NCBI GenBank assembly: GCA_021108035.1
Contig: JAIORQ010000026.1
Location: 48,189 to 112,188, forward strand
DNA from: Bacteroidales bacterium
Lineage (GTDB): Bacteria; Bacteroidota; Bacteroidia; Bacteroidales; JAADGE01
DNA: 64,000 nucleotides
Direction: 5' to 3'
In this document: piece by piece, positions 46,023 through 54,246 of the stretch
Layout of the letters: each line of letters opens with the position of its first letter
Position numbering within the stretch: the first letter of the stretch is position 1
The notes under the pieces: model-generated
What the model was told of the DNA's origin: nothing
What the model saw: the letters and a program-made list of their open reading frames with translations, nothing else
The model's database searches: none
Program-made: the position numbers and the translations under genes

Positions 46023-46745
46023 TTGTATCAAATGTATTTCTTAATTAAAGGTACAGCAGCAATTAAAATATTTACGGGTATTGCATTTCTTTATCTTATT
46101 TGGCTTTTGGTACAAGCATTGGATATGAAGTTGATCAGTTCAATTTTAGGCCATGTTATGGGAGTAGGAGTGATAGCATTACTGATTGTTTTCCAGCAAG
46201 AGATTCGGAAATTTTTTATGCTCATCAGTAATAAATATTTATCAAATTTAGATTTTTCAATTGCGAGAATATTTCCGTTTATAAAATACGAAGATCCGGA
46301 TGTTAAGCTTAATGAAATTATAAAAGCATGTATAAATCTTTCAAAAGAAAATACAGGTGCTTTAATTACTGTCTGCAGAGAATCTGAATTGATAACCATT
46401 ATTGATACAGGTGAACAAATTTACGGCGAAACTTCTTCTCGATTGATATCAAATATATTTTTTAAAAACAGCCCTTTACATGATGGTGCTGTTATTATTA
46501 AAAAAGATAAGATTGTTGCTGCTGCTTGTATTTTACCTGTCAGTGAGCATGATATGAGGTCTGAAAATTTCGGTTTGCGACACAGGGCAGCATTAGGAAT
46601 TACTGAACAAACTGATGCCGTAGTAATTGTCGTATCAGAAGAAAGCGGAGAAATTTCCCTGTTTTATGATTCAGGTTATCAAAAAGACCTCAGCATAATT
46701 CAATTAACAAAACAACTTGAATCTTTATTTTTACCTAAAAAATGA
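46023..46745 (+). CDS. cdaA: Diadenylate cyclase CdaA (5' end uncertain)
   Basis: At least 240 residues. The DisA_N catalytic domain has the DGA motif (NSPLHDGAVII) and the RHR motif (GLRHRAALG), which make c-di-AMP from ATP. Transmembrane helices precede it (AAIKIFTGIAFLYLIWLLV; SILGHVMGVGVIALLIVF). The given start is a TTG. The same frame upstream (45960-46022) encodes what looks like the family's first membrane helix (FITFLNIGILDIIDILLVAF) but has no ATG, GTG or TTG before the stop at 45921. The true start may be a rare codon (ATC 45963 or ATT/ATA further up) or the sequence has an error. mtnA overlaps the stop (ATGA). Confidence 0.9.
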   Translation: MYQMYFLIKGTAAIKIFTGIAFLYLIWLLVQALDMKLISSILGHVMGVGVIALLIVFQQEIRKFFMLISNKYLSNLDFSIARIFPFIKYEDPDVKLNEIIKACINLSKENTGALITVCRESELITIIDTGEQIYGETSSRLISNIFFKNSPLHDGAVIIKKDKIVAAACILPVSEHDMRSENFGLRHRAALGITEQTDAVVIVVSEESGEISLFYDSGYQKDLSIIQLTKQLESLFLPKK

Positions 46746-47761
46746 AATTTAAAGTAAATAACAGAGCAGTATGGGCAGAAAAGAATATTGTTTATTTGAT
46801 TGATCAAATAAAGCTGCCTTTTAAAGAAGAAGTATTTGTTTCAGAAACTTATAAAAAGACATGTGAAGCAATAAAAAATATGATTACCAGAGGAGCCGGA
46901 TCTATAGGTGCAACAGCTGCTTTTGCAATGATGCAAGCTGCTTTTGAAGCACCGGAAACCGGCAAAGAAATTTTTTTACATAATTCCAAAACAGAAATTG
47001 AAAACACAAGACCCACAGCACAAGATCTTTTTGCAGCTGTTGAACGTGTATATAATAAAGCATTAATTTCAACAAAAGAAGCAGAAAAGGAAGCTCATAA
47101 AATTGCTGATGAAACTTCACTGGCAGGAAAAAAAATCGGCGAATACGGTAATGCATTAATAAAAGACGGTTATAATATCTTAACACATTGTAATGCCGGG
47201 CCTTTAGCTCTTGTTGAGTATGGATCAGCTTTGGCACCTATAATCAAGGCACATGAATCAGGAAAGAAGATTTTTGTTTATGTTGATGAAACAAGGCCGA
47301 GAAATCAAGGTGCAAAGTTAACTGCTTGGGAATTGAATAATGCAGGAGTACCTCATAAAATAATTGCTGATAATGTTGCCGGACTGTTAATGCTGCAAGG
47401 AAAAATTGATATTGTAATTACCGGTGCAGACAGAATTGCATGTAACGGTGATACTGCTAATAAAATCGGTACATTGGAGAAAGCTGTTTTGGCAAAAGAA
47501 TTTAATGTTCCGTTTTATGTAGCAGCTCCGGATTCAACTTTTGATAAAAAAGCATTAACAGGAAAAGATATTCCGATTGAAGAGCGATCTGAAGATGAAG
47601 TATTATATATAACAGGACAAAATGATAAAGGCAATTTGCAAACTTTACAAATAGCTTCTCCGGGTTCTGCAGCTTATAATCCTGCTTTTGATGTAACTCC
47701 GTTTAAATATATTACAGGGTTTATTACTTCTCACGGGATTATTAATAATGAACGAATTTAA
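46742..47761 (+). CDS. mtnA: S-methyl-5-thioribose-1-phosphate isomerase
   Basis: 339 residues. eIF2B-like fold with NMITRGAGSIGATAAFAM, the catalytic-cysteine motif THCNAGPLALVEYG, and the aspartate motif ITGADRIACNGDTANKIGT. It converts methylthioribose-1-phosphate to methylthioribulose-1-phosphate in methionine salvage; the family also includes the related ribose-1,5-bisphosphate isomerases. Its ATG overlaps the cdaA stop by four bases, implying translational coupling. No other salvage gene is in the window. Confidence 0.93.
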   Translation: MKFKVNNRAVWAEKNIVYLIDQIKLPFKEEVFVSETYKKTCEAIKNMITRGAGSIGATAAFAMMQAAFEAPETGKEIFLHNSKTEIENTRPTAQDLFAAVERVYNKALISTKEAEKEAHKIADETSLAGKKIGEYGNALIKDGYNILTHCNAGPLALVEYGSALAPIIKAHESGKKIFVYVDETRPRNQGAKLTAWELNNAGVPHKIIADNVAGLLMLQGKIDIVITGADRIACNGDTANKIGTLEKAVLAKEFNVPFYVAAPDSTFDKKALTGKDIPIEERSEDEVLYITGQNDKGNLQTLQIASPGSAAYNPAFDVTPFKYITGFITSHGIINNERI

Positions 47762-47853
47762 GAGTTAAGACGTTTTGAAATCCTGACGGACGCTCAAAAG
47801 TCAATAGTAACGACTTCAAAAATTACTCCGGGACTTTTGAACATCTGTGAAAA

Positions 47854-47882
47854 AAAAGACGAAAGCATAGCCTCCGTCTTTT
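47854..47882. terminator. Bidirectional terminator between mtnA and the protease gene
   Basis: AAAAGACG (47854-47861) pairs with CGTCTTTT (47875-47882), with A-run and T-run flanks that serve both convergent transcripts. Confidence 0.75.
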
Positions 47883-47927
47883 AAGCTGCATAATGCAGGT
47901 TGATACAACTGTTTAATTTTTGGTAAT

Positions 47928-49373
47928 TTATTCTAAACCAAATGCATAGTATGCGACATTACCGTCAGGATATACACCTTGAATATATACACCGCCATGA
48001 GTATCTTTTAAAATATCTTGAATTTCTTTGGGTGATCTGACTTCTTGTCTGTTAATATGTGTTATGATAAATCCGGATTTTACTCCGGCTCTCATTAATT
48101 TGCCTGCCTGAATATCAGTTACTTCAACTCCGTTTTTAATGTTTAATTCCTCTTTTTGTTTATCAGTAACTTCAGCAAAAGAAGCACCCAGAACATCAAT
48201 AATATTTTTATTAACTACTTCGGTTGTTCCCAGACTATTCTTTAATTCAACCAAGAATTTTTTAAGTTTATTATTTCGTTTAACCCATACAATAACTTTA
48301 TCACCCGGGCTGAATCTGCTTATTTGTTCTTGAAGTTCCGATACTTTCTCAATTTTTGTATCATTTATCTGAACAATTACATCTTTAGCTTCAATACCTG
48401 CATCTTCTGCTGAACTTCCTTTATTTACATTAGCAACATATACTCCTTCAGGTTTGTCCAGTTTCAGTTCTTCAGCAAGTTTAGCATCCACATCTTGAAT
48501 GTTTATTCCTAATAATGCTCTTTGAACAGTACCGAATTCCATTAAATCTGCTACAACCTTTTTTACGATAGTTACAGGAACTGCAAATGAATAACCTGAA
48601 TAAGAACCTGTTTGAGAAGCAATGGCAGTATTAATGCCAACTAATTCTCCGTTTGTATTTACAAGTGCACCTCCGCTGTTTCCCGGATTAACAGCAGCAT
48701 CAGTTTGGATAAATGATTCAATAGCATATTGTTGTTTTTGACGAAGCAAATTAATATTTCTTTCTTTTGCACTGACAATACCTGCTGTAACAGTAGAAGT
48801 TAAATTAAACGGATTGCCTACTGCCAAAACCCATTCACCGACTTTTAGTTTGTCTGAATTACCATACGGAATTGTAGGAAGATCTTTTTCGTCAATTTTT
48901 ACAAGTGCAATATCTGTTGCGGGGTCTCTTCCGATTAATTTGGCATTGTAAGTTCTGTTATCATTAAGCACGATCTCAATATTGTGAGCATTTTCAACAA
49001 CATGATTATTTGTTATTATATATCCGTCACTTGAAATAATAACACCGGAACCGGAAGCCATTTGAGGTAATCTTTGCCCGTACGGATTATTGAACGGATC
49101 TCCGAAAAAAAAGTCATAAACTGAAGGTTGTTTGTTTGATTGCCCATAGGTTGTTTTCACGTGAACAACAGCATTTACAGTTTTCTCGGCAGCAATTGTA
49201 AAATCCGGAAGTGTTGTTATTGAATTTCCGGTAACATTATTTACGTGCATGGCATTATTAATATCTGCGGATTTTCTTAAATATTGATTTCCGAAATACC
49301 AATTAATGCCGTAAGCAGTTAACCCGCCGACTATGGCTACGAGAAGTAAACTTAAAATTCTTTTTGCTTTCAT
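47928..49373 (-). CDS. Do/DegP-like (HtrA) serine protease
   Basis: 481 residues. An N-terminal hydrophobic anchor (ILSLLLVAIVGGLTAYGINW) exports it to the periplasm. The trypsin-like domain has the full triad: His124 (ITNNHVVENA), Asp154 (PATDIALVKID) and Ser233 (NPGNSGGALV). Two PDZ domains follow (ALLGINIQDVDAKLAEELKL; KQKEELNIKNGVEV). It degrades or refolds damaged envelope proteins. The Phe-Gly-rich stretch SVYDFFFGDPFNNPYGQR before the His is the usual Bacteroidota LA-loop equivalent. Confidence 0.95.
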   Translation of the reverse strand: MKAKRILSLLLVAIVGGLTAYGINWYFGNQYLRKSADINNAMHVNNVTGNSITTLPDFTIAAEKTVNAVVHVKTTYGQSNKQPSVYDFFFGDPFNNPYGQRLPQMASGSGVIISSDGYIITNNHVVENAHNIEIVLNDNRTYNAKLIGRDPATDIALVKIDEKDLPTIPYGNSDKLKVGEWVLAVGNPFNLTSTVTAGIVSAKERNINLLRQKQQYAIESFIQTDAAVNPGNSGGALVNTNGELVGINTAIASQTGSYSGYSFAVPVTIVKKVVADLMEFGTVQRALLGINIQDVDAKLAEELKLDKPEGVYVANVNKGSSAEDAGIEAKDVIVQINDTKIEKVSELQEQISRFSPGDKVIVWVKRNNKLKKFLVELKNSLGTTEVVNKNIIDVLGASFAEVTDKQKEELNIKNGVEVTDIQAGKLMRAGVKSGFIITHINRQEVRSPKEIQDILKDTHGGVYIQGVYPDGNVAYYAFGLE

Positions 49374-49459
49374 ATCTTTATTATTTTTTATTTAGTTATT
49401 AAAACGAAAAAATGATGTTTTTAATATTTTTCAGTATATGTATTACGTCTGTTGATTTT

Positions 49460-49744
49460 GGCTCTATTTAATGAAATTGTTGCTGTATATATTTTGTTTT
49501 TTAGTTTATCTTTTTAAAGAACATTCGCTTTAATTGTGTGAAAACGGTTAAAACCGTTAGGATGATTGACTGTATTTTATTATCCCAAGACTAAAGTCTT
49601 GGGTTAATATTTTAAATTACAACCCACGACTTTAGTCGTGGTTATGACAACAATATGAATAAGATTAACCGTTTTAACGGTTTTTGTTAAAAATAAAAAT
49701 AAATATAAAAAATTTATCTAACAACAATTTCATTAAATAGAGCC
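49460..49744. mobile_element. 285-bp MITE with perfect 23-bp TIRs and 8-bp target duplication
   Basis: The ends are GGCTCTATTTAATGAAATTG(TTG) at 49460-49482 and its exact complement at 49722-49744. The direct repeat TTGATTTT flanks both ends (49452-49459, 49745-49752). Inside lie nested hairpins: AACGGTTAAAACCGTT, CCCAAGACTAAAGTCTTGGG, CCACGACTTTAGTCGTGG and AACCGTTTTAACGGTT. No gene is inside. It lies upstream of the 49943 gene; the remaining gap 49753-49942 holds a promoter motif. Confidence 0.93.
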
Positions 49745-49910
49745 TTGATTTTTACAGTTTGTTGATTAATTCTTATCTATATTTATTGAAACTTAATCAA
49801 AAAATTTACCAAACTTAAAAGCTGACAAAATTTCAGACTATATCTAACGTTTTTAAAATACATATTGTTACAAACAAAGATGAATTTATGCATTTATAAA
49901 TTTTTAAATG

Positions 49911-49918
49911 TATTTTTG
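49911..49918 (+). promoter_or_regulatory. Candidate -7 promoter element
   Basis: TATTTTTG (TAnnTTTG type) lies 24 bases before the ATG at 49943. No clear -33 TTG. Confidence 0.4.
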
Positions 49919-49942
49919 TAAAGACTAAAATTTAATTCTTTT

Positions 49943-52417
49943 ATGATGAAACAAATACTGATACTGTTGATACAAATATTGATCTCTGCTCAAATATTTG
50001 CTCAAGTAACACAAAGTCAAGCCTATGAGGCTGAAAATGTCGGTTATTTCATTACACCTGCAGAAACACCGTACGGTATAGTTTTTACTGATAATCTTGC
50101 TTCAAGAATATATCTTTTAAACAAGGGAGAAGTTAAAACTTTGGTTGAAAGCCCCGGTTGCGGACGTTATTTTAATATTCCGGAAGACAGAAAATATATT
50201 TTCTACAAATCAATTAATAATAAAGGAGAGCAAGCTCCTGCTTATTTTGATTTAGAACAAAATAAAAATATAATTCTTTTAGAATATGCTAAATTATACA
50301 GTCAGCCTTCAATTGCAAATAACGGTGATATATTTATTATTAGGAGTCAAAGCTCAAATATTTCATTTCTGAAATTTAATATTTCAAACCCAAAAAATCA
50401 ATATACATTATCCGGTAATCAATATGCAAATCTAACTCCTGTTTCCCCGGATGCTCAATATGCTGTTTATGATGTTAATCAAGATTATTTTGTTTTATTG
50501 AACCTAAAAACAGAGGAAGAAGTTAAACTTCCTAATGACGGAACCGGTGTTATCTACCCTAAATGGTCGCCCGACAGCAAAAAGATTCTTTATCAAAGTC
50601 GAAATACGGAATTATTTGTATATGAATTAGAAACCAAAAATATATATAAAATTGGTAAAGGCGGAGCAGGCAGTTGGGATGAAAATTCAAATGATATTAT
50701 TTTTCAAAGAACAGAGGCAAATCCCATGACTTTTGAATTTATAAGTTCTGAACTTTTTATTTCGGATTATAAAGGAGAAAATATCAGACAAATTACAAAT
50801 ACTGAAGAAATATTTGAAATGACACCTTCATTTGCTTCCGACGGCAATATTTTATATCAAACATATGATAAGCGACAAATTATTAAAGCAAAATTAGATA
50901 AAACAAAATCTGAAATTGTTTCAAAACAAATAATGTTAGATAATCCTAAAGAAATAAAACCGAAATTTTATAATCAAGATTTTTTTTTGAGAAATAACAA
51001 AGATGCAGTTCATCTTGAGAAAGATGTTCCGTACATTCATCAGGTATATGATGCACCTACCGGAAGAAACGGAGATGCAGCTTGTGCACCTACAACTTCA
51101 GTAATGGCTTTGGCATATTATAACAGGCTTCCTCAATGGCCTGTTGAAGCTTTAAACTTTCCTGATACTGTTCCGCCTAATCATAAATCTTTATATTCCG
51201 GTTATATTTTGGACAGGTATCGTTATAATAATTTTTATTTAGATGCTTATTCGGTAAGTAAAAATGCATATGGGGGATATGCATATATGTGGGTAGATCC
51301 GTATGATTCTCCTGGTCAAGAGGGGATGTATAATTTTCAGGAACTTCATAAAATGGTATCAACCGGTTATGTTTGGTTAGGGAACTGTACATTTGAAAAT
51401 ACAATATCTGAAATTAACAATCAATATCCGCATCCTATATGCAGTTGGATAACAGCATCAGGGCATCTTACTTTGGCTGTAGGTTATTTTCTTGAAGAAC
51501 ATATTGTTATTTTTAATGATCCGTACGGGAATAAGAATTTCGGGTATCCGAATTATAACGGAAAAGACAGTTATTATGATTGGCCCGGTTGGAATAACGG
51601 TTTTCAAAATCTTGATCCGGACGGCTCACACGGTACTGTTGCATGGACATTAACAGCCCGAAGTGAAGAACCTGAATACAATAACTTGAATATTGATGAT
51701 ATATATTACAATCACGGTTTTTATATGTATAATGATGAAAGCTTGCAAAAATATTACCGAAGTGTTTATACAGATGCCGGCCAAAACGGCCATCTTTGGT
51801 GGACTGTCGGCATGGGAGGAGTTGATGATGAGTGTTATGTTACTTGGACTCCGAATATACCGGCTGATGATTTATACAATATAAAGGCATATATACCTGA
51901 TGAATTTTCTGATGATTACGATACTTATAACCGAGAAATAACAAATTCTGCTTTTTACAAAGTTTTTTTTGAGGGCGGGAATACTGTTGTAACAATAAAC
52001 CAGAAAATAAATCAAGGAACTTGGGTTGATTTGGGTACATATAATTTTACTCAAACAGGTAATTATTATGTTTATCTCGGAGATTCTGTCAGTGTTTCTG
52101 ATGACGGGAAGAAAGTGCTTTTTGATGCCGTTAAATTTGAACAAGGAAATTCAAATCAATTAATAAATCAAAAAATTATTGAGATTTATCCAAACCCTTC
52201 CGACGGTAAAATTTTAATTCAAGGTCTTAATAAAATTAGTTCTTCCGATGTTTTTATTGAAATAAGTAATTTATCGGGAAAAGTGATTGAACAATTAAAA
52301 GTTAAGTCTCCCGGCATTATAACAAATATTGATTTATCTTCTTATTCAAAAGGTATTTATTTTGTAAAAGTTTACAGTTCAACATATAACTTTAGTAAAA
52401 AAATAATTCTGAAATAA
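49943..52417 (+). CDS. T9SS-secreted C39-like cysteine peptidase with propeller and golvesin domains
   Basis: 824 residues. The signal peptide ends near AQIFAQ. Residues about 30-330 form a TolB/WD40-like propeller (WSPDSKKILYQSRN). A Peptidase_C39_2-type domain follows (YIHQVYDAPTGRNGD, Cys381 in AACAPTTSVMALAYY, His508 in SGHLTLAVGYF, then IFNDPYGNKN). A golvesin-C-like domain (about 600-735, YTDAGQNGHLWWTVGMGG) and a T9SS type A domain (EIYPNPSDGKILIQ ... KGIYFVKVYS) complete it. The Cys and His are in the expected order, so peptidase or transglutaminase-like activity is plausible. dapF starts five bases after the stop. Confidence 0.87.
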   Translation: MMKQILILLIQILISAQIFAQVTQSQAYEAENVGYFITPAETPYGIVFTDNLASRIYLLNKGEVKTLVESPGCGRYFNIPEDRKYIFYKSINNKGEQAPAYFDLEQNKNIILLEYAKLYSQPSIANNGDIFIIRSQSSNISFLKFNISNPKNQYTLSGNQYANLTPVSPDAQYAVYDVNQDYFVLLNLKTEEEVKLPNDGTGVIYPKWSPDSKKILYQSRNTELFVYELETKNIYKIGKGGAGSWDENSNDIIFQRTEANPMTFEFISSELFISDYKGENIRQITNTEEIFEMTPSFASDGNILYQTYDKRQIIKAKLDKTKSEIVSKQIMLDNPKEIKPKFYNQDFFLRNNKDAVHLEKDVPYIHQVYDAPTGRNGDAACAPTTSVMALAYYNRLPQWPVEALNFPDTVPPNHKSLYSGYILDRYRYNNFYLDAYSVSKNAYGGYAYMWVDPYDSPGQEGMYNFQELHKMVSTGYVWLGNCTFENTISEINNQYPHPICSWITASGHLTLAVGYFLEEHIVIFNDPYGNKNFGYPNYNGKDSYYDWPGWNNGFQNLDPDGSHGTVAWTLTARSEEPEYNNLNIDDIYYNHGFYMYNDESLQKYYRSVYTDAGQNGHLWWTVGMGGVDDECYVTWTPNIPADDLYNIKAYIPDEFSDDYDTYNREITNSAFYKVFFEGGNTVVTINQKINQGTWVDLGTYNFTQTGNYYVYLGDSVSVSDDGKKVLFDAVKFEQGNSNQLINQKIIEIYPNPSDGKILIQGLNKISSSDVFIEISNLSGKVIEQLKVKSPGIITNIDLSSYSKGIYFVKVYSSTYNFSKKIILK

Positions 52418-52422
52418 TTGAT

Positions 52423-53883
52423 ATGTTGAAGTTTTATAAATATCACGGAACCGGAAATGATTTTATTATTATTGATAATTTCTCCGGTGAAATTGACGAT
52501 CTTTCAGAAGAGACAATCAAGCATTTATGTAACAGACGTTTCGGTATTGGTGCAGACGGGTTGATAATTCTTAAAAAGCCCCGTAACAAGTACGGGACAG
52601 GCTATTCTGATTATGATTTTGAAATGGACTATTATAATGCCGACGGAAGCGGTGCAACCATGTGCGGAAACGGCGGAAGATGTATTGTTGCATTTGCACA
52701 TAAAATTGGTATTATAAAAGATAAAGCAGAATTTATTGCATCCGACGGTGTACATCAGGCTGTAATACACAAATCAGGAATTGTAGCATTGAAGATGAAT
52801 GATGTTGATGCAGTAAATCGGGTGGGGGATGATTACACCTGTTATACAGGATCACCGCATTTTATCAGTTTTGTTGATGATCTTGAAAAGACAGATGTAT
52901 ATAAAGAAGGGCAAAAGATCAGATATTCCGATAAATATATAGATGCAGGAATTAATGTAAATTTTGTTGAGCCTGTAAATGCTGCAACAATTAATATCAG
53001 AACTTACGAAAGAGGTGTAGAAGATGAGACCTTATCTTGCGGAACAGGATCCGTTGCTTCGGCATTAATTTTTGCAGAATTAAATAACGAAAAGACAGGC
53101 GAATACACAATTAATGTAAAAGGCGGAACTTTAAAAGTTTGTTTTGAAAAAAAAGAGGAAAAATTTATTAATATTTGGTTGTCAGGACCTGCAACTTTTG
53201 TTTTTGAAGGAAAAGTAAATCCTGATGATATCAGGATTGTACATCCCTTTGTTAAAGGGATGAAAGAAGACAAAACAGAAATTATCCCCGAATACAGAAG
53301 AAACCTGCCGCATTTTCAACCCAAAGACGGTGTGTTTTTTATTACATTTCGTTTGCACGGAACTTTACCTAAACATATTACTGAAAGCATAAAAGATAAT
53401 TATGAAGTTGAAATTGCAAAGTGTAAAAATCAAAATGAGAAAAATGAAGTTCACAAAGAATATTTTGAAGAATATGACAGTTTATTAGATAGCTTTGAAT
53501 TATCCGGTAATTTATTAAAAGAAGATAAAAATGCAGAAATTGTAAAAGAAGCCATACATTACAGAGACGGAAAAGATTACACACTTATTTGTTATACAAT
53601 TATGTTAAATCATGTTCATTTGATCTTTTATAAAGCACAAAAACAAGTATTTAGAATTTTAGGTTCATTAAAAAGACATACTTCAAGACAAATTAATTTA
53701 TTAAATGATACCACAGGTACAAAAGTTTGGCAAAAAGAAAGTTATGATAATTTGATAAAGAACAGGAATGAATTAGCAACTAAAATTAAGTTTACTGTTA
53801 ATAATCCGGTAAAAGCCGGTTTGGTTAATAATTGGAAAGATTGGAAATATACATATTGTAAAAAGGAATTTTTAGAAGAGTAA
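52423..53883 (+). CDS. dapF: In-frame fusion of diaminopimelate epimerase (DapF) and a REP-associated tyrosine transposase (RAYT)
   Basis: 486 residues. Residues 1-265 are complete DapF: FYKYHGTGNDFIIIDN, catalytic Cys81 (ATMCGNGGR) and Cys206 (DETLSCGTGSVAS), natural end near ATFVFEGKV. Residues 266-279 (NPDDIRIVHPFVKG) are the translation of two REP palindromes. Residues 280-486 are a Y1/HUH transposase of the RAYT type: EYRRNLPHFQPKDGVFFITF, HUH motif in IMLNHVHLIF (His397, His399), catalytic-Tyr candidate 441 in WQKESYDNLIKN, and NNPVKAGLV. A separate RAYT start is possible at ATG 53260. DapF makes meso-diaminopimelate for lysine and peptidoglycan and is normally essential. A plausible origin is insertion at the dapF stop codon that kept the frame open. 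Confidence 0.92.
   Translation: MLKFYKYHGTGNDFIIIDNFSGEIDDLSEETIKHLCNRRFGIGADGLIILKKPRNKYGTGYSDYDFEMDYYNADGSGATMCGNGGRCIVAFAHKIGIIKDKAEFIASDGVHQAVIHKSGIVALKMNDVDAVNRVGDDYTCYTGSPHFISFVDDLEKTDVYKEGQKIRYSDKYIDAGINVNFVEPVNAATINIRTYERGVEDETLSCGTGSVASALIFAELNNEKTGEYTINVKGGTLKVCFEKKEEKFINIWLSGPATFVFEGKVNPDDIRIVHPFVKGMKEDKTEIIPEYRRNLPHFQPKDGVFFITFRLHGTLPKHITESIKDNYEVEIAKCKNQNEKNEVHKEYFEEYDSLLDSFELSGNLLKEDKNAEIVKEAIHYRDGKDYTLICYTIMLNHVHLIFYKAQKQVFRILGSLKRHTSRQINLLNDTTGTKVWQKESYDNLIKNRNELATKIKFTVNNPVKAGLVNNWKDWKYTYCKKEFLEE
53218..53262. repeat. REP hairpin pair at the dapF/RAYT junction
   Basis: AATCCTGAT-GAT-ATCAGGATT (53218-53238) and CATCCCTTT-GTT-AAAGGGATG (53242-53262), each a 9-3-9 palindrome. 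The second includes the ATG of the RAYT part. The same pair recurs right after the fusion gene. Confidence 0.92.
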
Positions 53884-54193
53884 ATCCTGATGACATCAGG
53901 ATTGTACATCCCTTTGACAAAGGGATATACTCTGCCTGATATCATCAGGAAAAACAAATCCCTTTACCAAAGGGATTTACTAAAAAAATGAAAGAAATTA
54001 TCCCCGAATACAGACGAAACTTACCACCATTCAATTGTCATTAATTTCAGAATTCAATGACAGCACAGCAAATTTAAATCTGTAAAACTTGCTTTAAAAG
54101 ATAAACCGCAATTATTGGAAATATTGGGTATATTTGTCAGAAGCTGATGTAAATCCCGATTTTTATCGGGATAATCCCTTTACCAAAGGGATT
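53883..54193. repeat. REP hairpin cluster downstream of RAYT
   Basis: Three further hairpin pairs. 53883-53903 plus 53908-53923 is a direct copy of the junction pair. 53935-53949 (CCTGAT-ATC-ATCAGG) is paired with 53957-53977 (AATCCCTTT-ACC-AAAGGGATT). ATCCCGAT..ATCGGGAT (54153-54172) is paired with a second AATCCCTTTACCAAAGGGATT ending at 54193. The first unit begins on the stop codon of the fusion gene (TAAATCC). The stretch 54045-54152 between them shows nothing clear. Confidence 0.9.
53988..54044 (+). pseudogene. Second, truncated RAYT start
   Basis: ATGAAAGAAATTATCCCCG and on reads MKEIIPEYRRNLPPFNCH then stop. It matches the RAYT start in the fusion (MKEDKTEIIPEYRRNLPHF) and lies the same way behind a REP hairpin. 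It is the remnant of a second REP-RAYT unit. Confidence 0.8.
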
Positions 54194-54200
54194 TACAAAA

Positions 54201-54228
54201 AAAAAGAGGCTTTAAGCCTCTTTTTTTT
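54201..54228. terminator. Bidirectional terminator
   Basis: AGAGGCTT-T-AAGCCTCT, perfect arms, with A-run before and T-run after. It sits between the fusion gene and the convergent lipoprotein gene. Confidence 0.92.
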
Positions 54229-54246
54229 GTAATATTTTAAGAAATA

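Noticed and set aside
52423..53883. DapF-RAYT as a simple missed stop from a sequencing error
   Set aside because: Not rejected outright, but the 46-bp duplicate unit, REP context and second RAYT stub are real structure whatever the frame; a one-base error remains possible and is listed as the refuting test.
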